NCBI RefSeq assembly: GCF_000621325.1
Contig: NZ_JHYQ01000002.1
Coordinates: 124,001-188,000, forward strand
Length of the DNA stretch: 64,000 nt
Source: Thiothrix lacustris DSM 21227
GTDB taxonomy: Bacteria; Pseudomonadota; Gammaproteobacteria; Thiotrichales; Thiotrichaceae
Direction of reading: 5' to 3'
The first letter of the stretch is position 1. The number at the start of each line of letters is the position of its first letter. The position numbers and the translations under genes were made by a program. Positions 18,521 to 26,518 of the stretch are shown piece by piece. The notes beneath the pieces are model-generated. The model was not told the origin of the DNA, did no database searches, and was given only the letters and a program-made list of their open reading frames with translations.

Positions 18521-20477
18521 TGGATTGCATCAGATCGCGGATTTGTTGAGTAGTTATGGGTTTGCCAGATTGCATCATTTGCTGAATTAAATCAGTCATT
18601 GATGAGCGAGTGGTGTTAACGCCGAGTGATGACTTTACAGTGCTGTTACCAGATTGAGTGACCGGCGACTGCTGGACATTTTTGGTTGTCGTTGGTGTTA
18701 CTGCTGTCGTCGAGGCTGTTGCTGTTGTCGTTGTAGCTTGAGGCTGTGCGCTCAGGTGAATATTAGATGCCACAAACGCGTTTTTCTGCACGTTATCAAA
18801 GTCAGTATTACGTTCGAGGATGTCCGATAGCTTCAGGTTATTCAGGTCTTTGAGCTGCTGCCCTGAGAACTGGTTCTGGTAGAAGAAACGGTCACCATCA
18901 CGTAAGCGGGTGAATTGATCACTCAGAATGGCAGTGAATGTTTCGCCAAATAGAGAGTCACCTACTGGCTTTTCCGCCAACCCAGCTACCCACAAGTCCA
19001 CATCCGCAGGGCTGTCATAAACGCTTGCCAACTTTGCGCCGAAGCCTTCGCGCCAAACATTGGAGTCGAAGCTATTGACGGATTTTAAGCCAAGTGCTTC
19101 CCGTGCATCGCCGTAGCCTGCCAAACCATGATCACGCCCGCGCTGGATATTGAGGGCTGCCAGGTCAAACCCACCAGCACCCGGTTGCCCGAACAGGAAG
19201 TTACGCACATCATCCACAATCATTGGGTCAACCGCTTGCGCAGTTTGCGAAGCTGCACCACGTAAAATAGGGTCGATGCCTGCTTCCTGTACTTTATCAG
19301 GGCGGAAGAAGGCGTCCCGCAGCGCTACGTTGCCTTCGGGGATTTCTTGACCGCTTTCATCCAGCCGTAACAGGTTGGAGGAAAGCATGGTATGCCCCAG
19401 ACGGAATGCGGCGGTTGCAAAGGCATTATCAATTTCCGGGTTGACGTTCGACTTGTAGCCTGTGTACTTGGGGAGTCCCTTATCACCTAGCAGTTCTGGT
19501 AGGAACTCGTTATAGGTAATGGCCTGCATTTGGGCGACGTTGGTTTTACGGGCTTCCTGATAGACTTGCTCATCGCTCCACTTGGGATGTTGTTGTGCCA
19601 ACTCGTCAGCCAGACGGTTATGCTCACGTACCCATAGGGTATGCATGGAAGCCAAGCCGATATTTTCATTGGAACGGATATCCCCAGCCAGAAACTTATT
19701 GTTTTCCATTGGCATCATGTCACCTGCGGACATCAGCATTTTGCCGCCCTCATGGGAGCGTAATTTGTCAGCATAGGTGGCGTCAGAACCATAAACATTG
19801 GAGCCATCAATGAAGGCTGTAATGGCGTTGGTTTGCTGCTTTTGACCGTTGGCATCTGTGGTGCTGGTGCTGCGTTCAAAGCTCAGGCTGGCAGTGCCGG
19901 TATTATTGGGGTCAAACACCGGGTCACCTGCGGGAATAGCAATATTGGCGTGATCTGCGAGGGCAGTGCTGGTGGGTGTTAGGGTAATATCATGGTCGAG
20001 GAATTGTCCCCACATCCAAAACAGATCGCTCAAACCTTTTTGGTTGACAGTATTGCCATCCTGCGCCACAACAGCATTGCTGACATCGCGTGGATTGGGG
20101 AGGCGCTGTTCAGTTGTACCGCCGGGTTCGCGGCTGCTGTCCTGTGGGACGGTTTTGCGCAAGTCGTTACGGTTGGCGGAACCCCATTCAGGATGCTTTT
20201 TGTTATTACCAGAGCCATCAATGCTACGGTATTCCGTTGTATTGGAGGTAGTACCGCAGTTTTGTCCTAGTTGTGTGATCAATTGCTGTATCAGATTGAA
20301 AACATTCTGTAACGGATTTTTGTTGCCACTGTTACCACTGTTGTAGCCAGGTAATTGGAACAGTGCGCCGATGGCTTGTGGCGTTACGATTTGGTTGCTG
20401 CTTGATGTATTACTAGAGCTGGAAGTTTGCCCATATCTTTGCGATGAGGAGCGGGCATTATTGTCAATGGTTTGCAT
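18498..20477 (-). CDS. Animal-type heme peroxidase
   Basis: The 659-residue protein contains a full peroxidase domain of the cyclooxygenase/myeloperoxidase superfamily. The distal His is in WGQFLDHDITLTPT (His162), the catalytic Arg in MHTLWVREHNRLA (Arg284) and the proximal His in AFRLGHTML (His362); NIQRGRDHGLAGYGDAREALG is the classical signature. Bacterial members can oxidise halides or phenolics. There is no Sec signal: the first 80 residues are Ser/Asn/Gln-rich and the C-terminal ~90 are Thr/Gln-rich, so any export would use a non-Sec route such as type I secretion. A terminator separates it from the lipoprotein gene upstream. Substrate and location are unknown. Confidence 0.9.
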   Translation of the reverse strand: MQTIDNNARSSSQRYGQTSSSSNTSSSNQIVTPQAIGALFQLPGYNSGNSGNKNPLQNVFNLIQQLITQLGQNCGTTSNTTEYRSIDGSGNNKKHPEWGSANRNDLRKTVPQDSSREPGGTTEQRLPNPRDVSNAVVAQDGNTVNQKGLSDLFWMWGQFLDHDITLTPTSTALADHANIAIPAGDPVFDPNNTGTASLSFERSTSTTDANGQKQQTNAITAFIDGSNVYGSDATYADKLRSHEGGKMLMSAGDMMPMENNKFLAGDIRSNENIGLASMHTLWVREHNRLADELAQQHPKWSDEQVYQEARKTNVAQMQAITYNEFLPELLGDKGLPKYTGYKSNVNPEIDNAFATAAFRLGHTMLSSNLLRLDESGQEIPEGNVALRDAFFRPDKVQEAGIDPILRGAASQTAQAVDPMIVDDVRNFLFGQPGAGGFDLAALNIQRGRDHGLAGYGDAREALGLKSVNSFDSNVWREGFGAKLASVYDSPADVDLWVAGLAEKPVGDSLFGETFTAILSDQFTRLRDGDRFFYQNQFSGQQLKDLNNLKLSDILERNTDFDNVQKNAFVASNIHLSAQPQATTTTATASTTAVTPTTTKNVQQSPVTQSGNSTVKSSLGVNTTRSSMTDLIQQMMQSGKPITTQQIRDLMQSIRNGHIG

Positions 20478-20535
20478 GTCATAAATCCTTGTTTGGGATC
20501 AGTCCGTTGAAAAAAATCCTTGGTTAATTGTGCCC

Positions 20536-20563
20536 AAAAAATACGCCAGACGAGGCTGGCGTA
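20536..20563 (-). terminator. Rho-independent terminator after the lipoprotein gene
   Basis: Read leftward, TACGCCAG and CTGGCGTA form a stem around a short loop and are followed by ATTTTTT. It ends transcripts from 21463-20624 before the peroxidase gene. Confidence 0.8.
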
Positions 20564-20623
20564 GCAAGGTTGATATTTCCCACCGCTAATATTTTATAGA
20601 TAAGCGGTTACTGATGCAGAGCA

Positions 20624-21463
20624 TTAGTAAGCACTTAATAGGGCTTGAGCGCGGTAAGTGTTCAAACGATTGCGCCAGCCGGGTAGCCATTTGGCTTCAC
20701 CACGTTCTGGTGAGGAGTTGGCGATGCGACGAGTGAGCACTTCTTCGGCTGCGCGGGCAAATTCATCCAGTGCCTGGGGCCCTGCCGTTACCGGGCGCAT
20801 GGCCTGCAATACTTGCAACAAACCCCAGCCTTGGCCGTTGTAACGTTCGGTTGGGCTAGTGCCTTCGCCTTTGAAATTGACGTAATCCAGCAGCGGGTAG
20901 AGGCCGCGTTGGGTTTTTTCGATGGCCTGATAATTGTTGAGTACCCGGTCACGATCCTGCGGCGCGACTTGTGCCAGCATGGTTGGGAGGGCGCGAGTCA
21001 GGCGTTCTGACATGTAATTGGCCTGAATATTCATGGTTTGTTGTAGGAATGAGCGCAATTGCTGCATTTCTGGGTCATTACGCGCTCGTTCGAAGGCGGC
21101 TTTGTTAATCCAAGGGGCGGTGCGAGCTGGACGGTTGGTTAGCCATGCTGGAATGGGTACACCTTGTGCTTTGGTGTAGTCGATCAGGCCGGGGAAGGTT
21201 TCGGTGTAAGGCCCCGGATTTCCAGCGGGATACCAGATGAAATGACCGATGCCGAGGGAGGCGAATTCTTCGCGGTCGTTCCAGACTACTAGCAACGTCG
21301 GATTGCCACTTGTTTCATTTTTATATACTTTGTCGGCAATCCAATTCAAGTCTTTGGCGGGAACTACGGTGGGGGTAGGAGAGGTGACTTGCTGGTTCAT
21401 TGGTGCGCACGCAGATAATCCCAAACCAGCGATGATTGCTAGTGACAATACTATTTTTTTCAT
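20624..21463 (-). CDS. Lipoprotein of unknown function
   Basis: The ATG at 21463 begins a classical lipoprotein signal, MKKIVLSLAIIAGLGLSAC, with Cys19 as the lipidation site; in-frame sequence upstream adds only a non-homologous extension. The mature part (about 260 residues) has a notable block WNDREEFASLGIGHFIWYPAG near residue 60 and YNGQGWGLLQVLQAM near 210. The W-x-S-x-GIGH look recalls enzymes with a conserved Glu/His pair, but I do not recognise a named catalytic family. It probably sits at the inner leaflet of the outer membrane or in the periplasm. It is followed by a terminator. Confidence 0.7.
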   Translation of the reverse strand: MKKIVLSLAIIAGLGLSACAPMNQQVTSPTPTVVPAKDLNWIADKVYKNETSGNPTLLVVWNDREEFASLGIGHFIWYPAGNPGPYTETFPGLIDYTKAQGVPIPAWLTNRPARTAPWINKAAFERARNDPEMQQLRSFLQQTMNIQANYMSERLTRALPTMLAQVAPQDRDRVLNNYQAIEKTQRGLYPLLDYVNFKGEGTSPTERYNGQGWGLLQVLQAMRPVTAGPQALDEFARAAEEVLTRRIANSSPERGEAKWLPGWRNRLNTYRAQALLSAY

Positions 21464-21638
21464 GATAAGCCCTTGTTTTCTTGTAAAACGAAATAGGTAT
21501 TCACGCACGAATACCTGTGTGGATTTAGGTTCATAGAGCCTTGCTTGCACTGAAAAGTTCCATTCCTTGATCAATGACAGTGCCTAATTCCAATGAGAAG
21601 GTTATAGTTAAACTAAGGTTATCAATGGAGGTTACATC

Positions 21639-21971
21639 ATGAAAGAAAAATTACAGCAACTGCTTGAAACATTGGGCAGTGATCGTGGCGAGTTGCGAGT
21701 ACGCTTGCATTTGCTGGGTCTGGAAGCGCGTGAAGAGTTGGAACAGGCTGAAACCAAATGGCAAAATATGCAGTTGCGTTTACGTGATATTGGCTGGGAG
21801 TGGAATCTGAAAGCCAAGGATGAAATCCACGATCTGGGAGAGGATGTGGACAAGCTGCAACACAAAATTACTGATAAGGCGGAAGATATTCGTCTTGAAG
21901 TGATGGAGGAAATACATGAGCTGGGTGAGGAACTCACCGCGTTGTATCAGAAGATTCGCAGCCATCTGTGA
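21639..21971 (+). CDS. Small charged helical protein coupled to the K+ channel gene
   Basis: The 110-residue protein is rich in Glu/Lys/Leu with heptad-like spacing throughout (DRGELRVRLHLLGLEAREELEQAE), which predicts long helices or a coiled coil. No signal peptide or membrane helix is visible. The ATG follows GGAGGTTACATC, an excellent ribosome site. Its TGA overlaps the GTG start of the channel gene (GTGA), so the pair is probably co-translated. The role is unknown; a cytoplasmic accessory of the channel is one possibility. Confidence 0.7.
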   Translation: MKEKLQQLLETLGSDRGELRVRLHLLGLEAREELEQAETKWQNMQLRLRDIGWEWNLKAKDEIHDLGEDVDKLQHKITDKAEDIRLEVMEEIHELGEELTALYQKIRSHL

Positions 21972-22981
21972 GTCGAGCACCGTTTAATAATGCTCAGCGT
22001 TGGTTGTATCTGGCGCTGGAGCAACAAAAGGGCGGTGTATGGGCAATACTGATTAACCGCTTTCTGATGTTGTTAGTGGTGGTGAATGTGTTGGCAGTGG
22101 TGGCGGAATCTGAACACTCGCTATATCAGGCTTACAAGCCCTTTTTTACGTGGTTTGAAGCAAGTTCCGTTATTATTTTTACGCTGGAGTACGTGCTGCG
22201 CTTGTGGGTTTGTACCGAAGCTGAGCAGCTCCACTTTAAACACCCGATTGGTGGGCGCGGGCGTTACATGCTGACGCCGATGGCTCTGGTTGATTTACTG
22301 GCTATTGTGCCGTTTTACCTGAGTTTTTTTTGGGGTGTGGCAGATTTACGGGTATTACGCAGTTTGCGGCTACTGCGCTTGTTGAAACTGACCCGTTATT
22401 CCCATTCGCTGGAGCTGTTGTTGACGGTGTTACGACAAGAGGCTGACAATTTGGTGTCTGCCCTGTTTATTCTGTGTATGTTGGTGCTGCTGTCTGCCAC
22501 GGGTATTTATTTGGTGGAAGGGCATATCCAGCCTGATAAATTCGGGAGTATTCCACGCGCTTTGTGGTGGTCAGCCGTTACCGTGGCAACTGTTGGGTAT
22601 GGTGATGTTGTGCCAATAACCTTAGTCGGCAAGGTGTTCAGTGGCATCATTATCGTGACCGGGATTGCAGTGGCAGCCTTGCCAGCCGCGATTCTGGCTT
22701 CTGGTATGATCAATGAGTTGAAGCGGCGTGGGGAGCGTTTTCGCACCGAGTTAGTGCGTACCATGGAAAACGGTAAGTTGGATTTCGGCGGCCTACGTTA
22801 TCTGGAAAAAATGCGGGTCACGATTGGCATCAGTCGGGCGGAAGCGCATTTGATTTTTGAAGAGGTCAAGCAAGAAACCCGTTTGCAAACCTATACCAAC
22901 TGCCCGCATTGTGCCCAGCCGATTGTGATCAAACATCCGCCGGGGCATATCCATGTACGCCCCGCCAAACGGCAGCGTTAA
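21968..22981 (+). CDS. Voltage-gated potassium channel (6-TM Kv type)
   Basis: This 337-residue protein has six hydrophobic segments between about 25 and 245. The S4-like segment DLRVLRSLRLLRLLKLTRYS carries regularly spaced arginines, and the selectivity filter is TVATVGYGD. The cytoplasmic C-terminus contains NCPHC and ends in HVRPAKRQR; the Cys/His pairs may bind metal. It should conduct K+ across the inner membrane under voltage control. The start is GTG overlapping the preceding stop. Its 3' end overlaps the convergent helicase gene by four bases. Confidence 0.9.
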   Translation: MSRAPFNNAQRWLYLALEQQKGGVWAILINRFLMLLVVVNVLAVVAESEHSLYQAYKPFFTWFEASSVIIFTLEYVLRLWVCTEAEQLHFKHPIGGRGRYMLTPMALVDLLAIVPFYLSFFWGVADLRVLRSLRLLRLLKLTRYSHSLELLLTVLRQEADNLVSALFILCMLVLLSATGIYLVEGHIQPDKFGSIPRALWWSAVTVATVGYGDVVPITLVGKVFSGIIIVTGIAVAALPAAILASGMINELKRRGERFRTELVRTMENGKLDFGGLRYLEKMRVTIGISRAEAHLIFEEVKQETRLQTYTNCPHCAQPIVIKHPPGHIHVRPAKRQR

Positions 22982-24837
22982 TGGGTGACAAGTTCTGTTT
23001 GATGGCCTTGCATAAGACGCGTGAAAACTGTTTCCTGATGGTATGTCAGCAACAGCTTTTCGGTCGAGCGGGTTATGGCAACGTACAGTAGCTTGGCTTC
23101 CGCTTGTATATCTTGGCCTTCCTCGGGCATGAAACCTAGCCCAGCCACCACGACTAGTGGAAATTCCAGCCCCTTGCTGCTGTGCATGGTCATCAGTTTC
23201 ACGCTGTCATCATGAGGGTTAAACTGTTTTTTGGTTTTGGTGGAATCCAGCCATTGGCAGGGAATGGCGGCGGCCTGTAACGCCTCATGCAGTTGCCTAC
23301 CCTGTGGTGTGTGGCGGTAAACAACACACATCTCCGACCATGCCATATTGCGGTTGTCGTGCCAGTGTTGCAGCCAGTACGCGATGGTTCTGGTTTCTTT
23401 GCTAAAGCTGTCGAAGTGACGCAGTTCGGGTTCGAGTCCGTGCCGCCCGGCAGATTGTGGGGTTAGCAGGGGTATGTGGTCTTCATCACTATCCAAGGCT
23501 TGCAGGTAAGATCTGGCAAAGTGATGGGCAAAACTAAAGACTTCATCGGTATTGCGGTAGTTGAGTTTTAGCACGGTGGTACGCCCTCGTGCATTGATGC
23601 CGACACTGGATAAACTGAAATTCAGCCCCTTGTCTTTGCTGTAAATGGATTGGGCATCATCGTACAACAACAGCAGGGAATCGGTTTCTGGGTCAACCAT
23701 GCCACTGACCAGTTTCAGCCAGTCAGGTTGGAAATCGTGGCCTTCGTCGATCATCACCGCGCCGTATTGCCCACGCGGAATATGCCCGCTGGCGACGGCT
23801 TGTATAACGGTTTGCACCAGTGTCCCCAGATAGTCAGCGCCATAAGCAGGCGGGTCAACGTGGTGGTGGCGCAGCAATTCCGCACACCAGTCGTGAAAGT
23901 GGTAAACATTCACCCGGTCAGCAATCCCTTGTTCCTGCATCAATACCCGCAACCGTGCCGCTAGGGCAATGTTGTAACACAACACCAAAATCGGTTTGTG
24001 TAACAGGCTGGCCAAGTACAGGCAGCGGAACCCCAGAATCAAGGTTTTGCCGGAACCCGCTACCCCGTGAATTACCCGATGCCCTGTGCCCAGACTGCGG
24101 GCAAGTTGCTCTTGCTGCATATCCATGACTTTCATGATGTCGGGTAACAAGCTGGCGGAATCAGCTTCTGAAGACTCCGCGCTATCCTCAAACAAGCAGC
24201 CTTGTGTTGCGCCTATACGGATTTCCGGGAACAGGTGCCAGCGTATCCGGTCAAGCATGGGCAGTGTCAGCGGTTTGGGAAACTGGTACTCAAACATGTT
24301 CCACAGGCATTGCTGGAAATCTTCCGGGGCGGTGGACTCCTGCATCTCATCCTTACATAGCACCCGATTCCATGGCAGCACCTCGTTTAGGTCGGTTGCT
24401 TCAAACTGTTCACGGGTAATGTTGGTGAGTACGACGCCGTAACCATAGGGAAAAGCCAGTTTGCCCCGGTATTTGCCAGTATGGCTGAGCAATTGAGGGT
24501 CTTGTTCAAGCTGATTGACTAATTGGTAGGCGCATTGCCGTGCTTGTTCCAAGGGGTTGAATACCTGCTTCAAGCCGTTGGAGGTGAGCAAAGTAGCAAA
24601 TTGCTTGTCAATGCTGTGGATAGTATCCAACTTCCAGTCTTTTACCTCCAGCAACAGCAGGCCACGTAACGGGTGTACGATGATAAAATCGGCGTAACGC
24701 TGACGTTTGCCGACGGGCAGGTCGTACCAGCAGAGGTAATCGTCTTCCAGCCATTGCTCCAGCCGCTTGGCGAAACGCTTTTCGCCTGCCTGCATTTTGG
24801 ATAAATAGCCGTGCAAGGGTGTTAATAGTTGTGCCAT
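22978..24837 (-). CDS. NERD nuclease-domain / UvrD-like helicase
   Basis: Residues about 15-130 form a NERD (nuclease-related) domain with the PD-(D/E)XK-like core ADFIIVHPLRGLLLLEVKDWK. An SF1 helicase follows: Walker A GVAGSGKT at about 260, Walker B VMIDEGHDF, motif V MTMHSSKGLEFPLVVVAG, and motif VI LLYVAITRSTEKLLLTYH. It should be an ATP-driven DNA translocase with possible nuclease activity. NERD-helicase fusions occur both in repair and near mobile or defence loci. This one lies 84 bases outside the left end of the integrated element, so it is probably chromosomal. Its start is the ATG ending at 24837. Confidence 0.85.
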   Translation of the reverse strand: MAQLLTPLHGYLSKMQAGEKRFAKRLEQWLEDDYLCWYDLPVGKRQRYADFIIVHPLRGLLLLEVKDWKLDTIHSIDKQFATLLTSNGLKQVFNPLEQARQCAYQLVNQLEQDPQLLSHTGKYRGKLAFPYGYGVVLTNITREQFEATDLNEVLPWNRVLCKDEMQESTAPEDFQQCLWNMFEYQFPKPLTLPMLDRIRWHLFPEIRIGATQGCLFEDSAESSEADSASLLPDIMKVMDMQQEQLARSLGTGHRVIHGVAGSGKTLILGFRCLYLASLLHKPILVLCYNIALAARLRVLMQEQGIADRVNVYHFHDWCAELLRHHHVDPPAYGADYLGTLVQTVIQAVASGHIPRGQYGAVMIDEGHDFQPDWLKLVSGMVDPETDSLLLLYDDAQSIYSKDKGLNFSLSSVGINARGRTTVLKLNYRNTDEVFSFAHHFARSYLQALDSDEDHIPLLTPQSAGRHGLEPELRHFDSFSKETRTIAYWLQHWHDNRNMAWSEMCVVYRHTPQGRQLHEALQAAAIPCQWLDSTKTKKQFNPHDDSVKLMTMHSSKGLEFPLVVVAGLGFMPEEGQDIQAEAKLLYVAITRSTEKLLLTYHQETVFTRLMQGHQTELVTH

Positions 24838-24920
24838 GCCGTTTTATTGTACTTTATTGTTAGTTGACCGATTATAGCGTTGTTCGGTTTTGTAAAACCT
24901 TAAATGTTAAGGGCAGTGTC

Positions 24921-24962
24921 ATTTTATGGAAAAAGTTAAAGTTCTGTTTGTCTGTATGGGCA
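24921..24962 (+). repeat. attL: left direct repeat of the element
   Basis: These 42 bases match 35016-35057 except for C at 24944 versus T at 35039. They include the ATG and first 12 codons of the phosphatase gene. The match stops abruptly after ATGGGCA on the right side, as expected of a recombination core. Confidence 0.85.
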
Positions 24963-25000
24963 GGATACAGCAAGCAGAATTAGCCCTTTTCTATCAATAG
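24926..25000 (+). pseudogene. Truncated 5' copy of the low-MW phosphotyrosine phosphatase gene
   Basis: From the ATG at 24926 the frame reads MEKVKVLFVCMG, identical to the start of the intact gene at 35021, then diverges to RIQQAELALFYQ and a stop. It retains the P-loop Cys but lacks the Arg and the rest of the enzyme. It is the remnant left by element insertion. The original promoter of the phosphatase presumably lies just left of it (24838-24925) and now drives only this fragment. Confidence 0.8.
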
Positions 25001-25033
25001 CTTACCGTTCATTAGTAAGCTATTTGTAAGCTA
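24998..25033. repeat. GTAAGCTA repeats at the left end (possible recombinase arm sites)
   Basis: TAGCTTAC at 24998-25005 is inverted relative to GTAAGCTA at 25015-25022 and 25026-25033; the two direct copies are 11 bases apart, about one helical turn. Related TGTAAG hexamers occur near the right end at 34937 and 34967. They may be arm-type integrase sites; the inverted pair could also act as a weak terminator for the integrase gene. Confidence 0.45.
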
Positions 25034-25042
25034 ATGATTATC

Positions 25043-26116
25043 TCAGATGTCTAGGATAAGCCAATCATCACCCCTCACATCGTCATACCTTTCGGTAGAT
25101 CGTGAATCCTTGTGGCCTAGCAGCGTCTTAACGTCAACACCCTGCTTTCTATACAGCCGCTGGGATAATGAACGAACTTCGTACAGCGTAGCGGGTTGCT
25201 TGCCATCTTCCCAGACAATACCGGAACGTCTCACAATTTCAGTGAATGCCCGTGTGATGCGGTAATGATGCATAGGCTTACCCTTGCCCATGTTGCCAGC
25301 GTCGGAAACGTGATGCAGCAAATACGGTGATTCAATGCCAGTGGTGAGGCACTTGGCAATAGTGTCTTCCAGCGTCCAGCCTAGAGCATCTAATTTCAGC
25401 GTTACGGGGATTTTCACCCTAACATCGGTCTTTGTGCGCTGAATCTGCAAATACCCATCTACAGGCTTTTGCATGGCGGTCAATTCCGTTGCGCCTGCGT
25501 GGCTTGTCAGGATCGCAACTTCTAGCGCCCGTTTCATCCATTCGTCATCAGCGAGTGAGTAAATCACTTTGAATTGTTCCAGTGATAGCCTAGAACGTTT
25601 TGCGGTAGCAGTCGGGTTACGGGTCAAGCTAGCAGGATTATGGTTAGCCTTAAGCCATCCTGTTGAAACGGCTTCAAGGAAAAGATCAATCAGCACCGAG
25701 CGGATAGTTTGAGCCATACGGTTTTTGCCTTGGCTCTTGAACTCGCTTAGCAAGTCAGTGATTGCTTCAGCATCAACGTCTTTCAATTGCCAGCTACCAA
25801 AACGCGGCATTAGCACATTGTCGAGAACATGGTGACGGCTTCGCAAGGTATTAGGCTTTAGATTTCTTTCCTGTAAAGCCTCTTTGAACTTTTCAGTGAA
25901 AGCACCAAAGGTTTTACCCTTGCCCTCTATACGCTCAAATAGCGCGTTCTCACGGTCTTTAGGGTGCGCAGCTTGCAGACGATGTAACACCTTGCAAGCG
26001 GTTACAAAGTCGCTCCCTAAGCCGTGACGCTTCCCAGTGATCGGATGGATGCACGAATAGTAAGTTTTGCCATTCGCGCCTTTTGCGCTGTGTAATCCCG
26101 CTGGCTTCCGCTTCAT
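25043..26116 (-). CDS. Lambda-type tyrosine integrase with altered catalytic box I
   Basis: This 357-residue protein matches the lambda Int layout: an N-terminal arm-binding region (YYSCIHPITGKRHGLGSDF), a core-binding domain (about 70-165) and a C-terminal catalytic domain. Visible catalytic residues are Lys229 (QRTKTDVRVKIP), Arg315 in YEVRSLSQRLY, His335 in LLGHKDSRS and nucleophile Tyr344 in TERYDDVRGD. The box I arginine (lambda TGQRVGDL) is absent: the aligned segment is TSHAGATEL (204-212). The lambda His308 position is Tyr312, a tolerated change. Loss of Arg I normally abolishes cleavage, so this enzyme may be inactive or use another residue. The start overlaps the xis stop (ATGA). 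Confidence 0.9.
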   Translation of the reverse strand: MKRKPAGLHSAKGANGKTYYSCIHPITGKRHGLGSDFVTACKVLHRLQAAHPKDRENALFERIEGKGKTFGAFTEKFKEALQERNLKPNTLRSRHHVLDNVLMPRFGSWQLKDVDAEAITDLLSEFKSQGKNRMAQTIRSVLIDLFLEAVSTGWLKANHNPASLTRNPTATAKRSRLSLEQFKVIYSLADDEWMKRALEVAILTSHAGATELTAMQKPVDGYLQIQRTKTDVRVKIPVTLKLDALGWTLEDTIAKCLTTGIESPYLLHHVSDAGNMGKGKPMHHYRITRAFTEIVRRSGIVWEDGKQPATLYEVRSLSQRLYRKQGVDVKTLLGHKDSRSTERYDDVRGDDWLILDI

Positions 26117-26301
26117 GCGCTCTCACCTGTGAATGGGCAGTAGTATTTTGCATCCTCACGAACACGGTACGTTCTGCCATGCTTTACAGGTTGTGGCTGA
26201 ATGCGTCCTTCCCTTGCCCACAAACGCAAGGTGTTAATGCTTGGCACTTGATCGGAATAGCGAGACTCTGCCCATGCTTCCAAGGTCAATAATTTTTTCA
26301 T
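26113..26301 (-). CDS. Lambda Xis-type excisionase
   Basis: This protein of about 62 residues begins MKKLLTLEAWAESRYSDQ and continues NTLRLWAREGRIQPQPVKHG, closely following lambda Xis (LTLQEWNARQ, VRRWVRECRIFPPPVKDG). Xis binds and bends DNA at attachment arms and directs the integrase to excise. The ATG at 26301 is chosen because GGAGAG lies six bases upstream; an ATG at 26316 would add five residues. It overlaps the integrase start, so the pair is co-translated. Its likely binding array lies immediately upstream at 26375-26513. Confidence 0.85.
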   Translation of the reverse strand: MKKLLTLEAWAESRYSDQVPSINTLRLWAREGRIQPQPVKHGRTYRVREDAKYYCPFTGESA

Positions 26302-26374
26302 TGTTTTGCTCTCCATGCAGGCAAGGTCATCTCTTTTCTGAAAAGCATCTTCATGCTGTTTTCAATGAACCAGC

Positions 26375-26513
26375 TACACACACAAAGCGAGACTACACAC
26401 TTACACACTTTTACACACCCTATAGGGGTGTGTGTAAAAGTGTGTAGGTGTGCTGATAGTCCGTTGTGTAAAAGTGTGTAATTGTGTGTAGTAAAGTGTG
26501 TAGGTAGTGTGTA
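26375..26513. repeat. Array of 11 TGTGTA hexamers around a central palindrome (candidate origin or recombination control site)
   Basis: Seven copies on the + strand start at 26431, 26441, 26465, 26475, 26485, 26497 and 26508; four on the opposite strand occupy 26375, 26394, 26402 and 26412. Many are 10-12 bases apart, i.e. on one DNA face. Two halves face each other around TATA at 26421, with extended arms CACACTTTTACACACCC and its near-complement. The array fills the gap between the RepA-like gene and xis. It resembles an iteron origin or integrase/Xis arm region. A reading frame crossing it is composed of the repeats and is not considered a gene. Confidence 0.7.
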
Positions 26514-26518
26514 GTTCA

